Source of the DNA: an uncultured Fibrobacter sp.
GTDB taxonomy: Bacteria > Fibrobacterota > Fibrobacteria > Fibrobacterales > Fibrobacteraceae
DNA: 64,000 nt
NCBI GenBank assembly: GCA_946414025.1
Contig: CAMKMX010000001.1
Location: forward strand, 62,001 to 126,000
Reading direction: 5' to 3'
This document shows, in pieces, positions 62,404 through 64,000 of this stretch. Under the pieces are notes generated by a model, which was not told the origin of the DNA, made no database searches, and saw nothing but the letters and a program-made list of their open reading frames with translations. Every line of letters starts with the position of its first letter. The stretch's first letter is position 1. Position numbers and translations under genes: made by a program.

Positions 62404-63477
62404 GTGAATGCCTTTGGTGGTGTTGATTTCCACATGGCAGCATACGGAGGACGTAAACTGGGTGAGGCAGCCATAACCATGGCCGAAAGTTACCTTTCCA
62501 AGGCCCTTGAGAAAGAGGCCTCGGCCCAACAGCAAAAGGCTCAAGGCGAAGGGAAAAAAGAGGCTGCAGAACAGGTTTTCGAGGAATCTGTAGCTACGAC
62601 TGAAATAGACCAGGTCGAAAAACAGATTCTAATCAATACCATTCGCAAGGAGCATAATGAAAAACAGCAGGAACTCCTTGAGAAGGAACTGGAACGTATA
62701 GAAGAGGAATACGACTTCCTTTGTGATAAATATACTAGCAAAGATTTGTACGAGTGGATGGTGAAGCAGTTGACCAAGCTTTCCAAGACTATGTGCAAGT
62801 TGGTTACCAAGGTGGCAAAGATGGCCGAAAAGTGCTACCACTTTGAAATCGGAGACACGGATATGGGTAAGGGAAAGACCTTCATAGGAAACAATTATTG
62901 GGATGGAGTTTATAGTGGCCTGCTATCTGCTGATAGACTCATTGCCGATTTGCATGCCTTGGAAGTTGCCTACCTAGAAAATGACACGAATGAACTAGAA
63001 ATAACAAAAGATGTGCATTTAGATGAACTTACAAACGAAAATGGGGAAAATTTTTTAGAATTATTAAATTCATATAATACTGAAGTAACGGATTTCTCAA
63101 TAACGATTTCTAAATCAGCATTTGATTTTACACATTATTTTGGAAGAATTAGAAATGTGCAAATTCGAGTAATTTTGAAAAATCCTTTAATCAAACGGCA
63201 TATAAGTGCAGAATTGTCTTTAGTTAGCAATGTATTGTGGCTAAATGATGGTGACTCCATTCAAAACCGTATTGGCGTTCATACAATTGCATCTAGTAAA
63301 GCTCATTTGGATGTGGATCATTTTGAGTTTGATTTTTCAAAAGATAGGTATTGTCCTTTTGAGGGGGCTGGCATAGATTCAATATGGTCATTAACAATAC
63401 CAGGAATAAAAGGAAATGAAATAGATAATGTCATAATATCAATTAGTTACACTGCAAGAAAAGGGGCGGTCAAATGA
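62404..63477 (+). CDS. Coiled-coil protein of unknown function, possibly the 3' part of a split gene
   Basis: A 357-residue frame opening at a GTG without a good ribosome site. Residues 20-150 are helical and charged, with strong coiled-coil character (EKQQELLEKELERIEEEYD). Residues 150-357 are beta-rich and more A/T-rich in DNA. There is no signal peptide and no enzyme motif. A single-base insertion near 62384 would fuse it to the preceding 61-residue frame, giving one protein of about 425 residues that starts with a transthyretin-like domain. Its end overlaps the next gene's ATG by four bases. Confidence 0.55.
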   Translation: MNAFGGVDFHMAAYGGRKLGEAAITMAESYLSKALEKEASAQQQKAQGEGKKEAAEQVFEESVATTEIDQVEKQILINTIRKEHNEKQQELLEKELERIEEEYDFLCDKYTSKDLYEWMVKQLTKLSKTMCKLVTKVAKMAEKCYHFEIGDTDMGKGKTFIGNNYWDGVYSGLLSADRLIADLHALEVAYLENDTNELEITKDVHLDELTNENGENFLELLNSYNTEVTDFSITISKSAFDFTHYFGRIRNVQIRVILKNPLIKRHISAELSLVSNVLWLNDGDSIQNRIGVHTIASSKAHLDVDHFEFDFSKDRYCPFEGAGIDSIWSLTIPGIKGNEIDNVIISISYTARKGAVK

Positions 63478-64000
63478 AATTTTTTGCTTTTTTTATAGCT
63501 ATTTTTTTTTAGTGGCCTGTAGTGAAAATGGGCCTTCGAAAAATAATCCCCTGTCCCCATCTCCAATGGAACAAATTGCTATTGGAAGTTCAGCCAATGG
63601 TGTTATATCCTCAAGTTCGTCGGAGCAGGGTGAAAATCCCAGTTCGGAGGATTCCTCAAGTTCGTCGGAGCAGGGTGAAAATCCCAGTTCGGAGGATTCC
63701 TCAAGTTCGTCAGAACAGGGTGAAGATCCCAGTTCAGAAGATTCCTCAAGTTCGTCGGAGCAGGGTGAAGATCCCTGTTCGGAGGATTCTTCAAGTTCGT
63801 CAGAGCTTGGCAATTTGTCCAATTCCAGCAGTTCCTTAGGAATACCATCAATTAGTTATGACTGTGGTGTGTATGACTGCATTACAACAGTATATTTGAA
63901 TCCAAATATTGACTATGGTGAGTATTTGGACGAGCGAGATAATCAGGTTTACAGGACCGTGCAAATTGGAGAACAAATCTGGATGGCACAGAATCTAAAT
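63474..64000 (+). pseudogene. FISUMP lipoprotein, frameshifted at a T9 run and cut by the window edge
   Basis: ATG at 63474 encodes MKFFAFFIAIFF and then TAG because the T-run at 63502-63510 has nine T. With ten T the frame reads LVACSENGPS, a perfect lipobox, and remains open to the window end. It then passes through a Ser-rich spacer of four 15-residue repeats and into a FISUMP domain (DNQVYRTVQIGEQIWMAQNL). The domain and lipobox are intact apart from the run length. It follows the coiled-coil gene with a four-base overlap. Confidence 0.8.
63608..63787 (+). repeat. Four tandem 45-bp repeats
   Basis: Each unit starts TCCTCAAGTTCGTCGGAGCA and encodes SSSSSEQGENPSSED or its EDP variant; a partial fifth copy follows. 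Copies are nearly identical, so the number may vary. Confidence 0.88.

Overview
The window looks like chromosomal DNA from a Fibrobacter-type bacterium (phylum Fibrobacterota). The evidence is two FISUMP (Fibrobacter major paralogous domain) proteins, a TIGR02147-family regulator, two GH5 cellulase lipoproteins with poly-serine linkers, many lipoproteins and outer-membrane proteins, and recurrent TATATTTG-like -10 elements resembling those of Bacteroidota. No rRNA, CRISPR array or insertion sequence is visible; there is one tRNA.

Layout. 1-11 kb is a chromosome-maintenance region. rsmG-parA-parB-M23 peptidase-bactofilin form one plus-strand run. Four parS or parS-like 16-mers lie upstream (2638, 4360, 6108, 6286), and an AT-rich gap at 2.5-2.83 kb holds a cluster of DnaA-box-like 9-mers and is a candidate oriC. 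The gaps here are packed with dispersed repeats, including an 84-bp hairpin element in four copies. 11-31 kb holds tRNA-Met, envelope proteins, a GH5 cellulase, purM, a cNMP-binding protein, solute-binding proteins, tmk, a FISUMP protein and an anion transporter. 31-55 kb holds secA, a second modular GH5 enzyme, rubrerythrin, ttcA, dnaN with a 50-residue membrane protein just upstream, a second M23-family protein, a broken toxin-antitoxin pair, RNase G, pta, PFK, an outer-membrane-protein/response-regulator/histidine-kinase operon and an LpoB/COG3014 pair.

55.4-64 kb is visibly more AT-rich and looks like an accessory island. It opens with a decayed AAA/DUF4143 ATPase fragment. Next come a 925-residue PHP-nuclease plus SMC-like ATPase fusion (a candidate defence gene) behind a C12 tract, then a tight operon of TIGR02147 regulator, lipoprotein and subtilisin-like protease, then a coiled-coil protein and a FISUMP lipoprotein. 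The protease is frameshifted at an A10 run and the FISUMP lipoprotein at a T9 run. This suggests phase variation, decay, or homopolymer errors in the assembly.

A second theme is that the repeats found between genes also occur in frame inside two genes, rsmG (about 26 residues) and a BtuF/FecB-like binding protein (about 63 residues).
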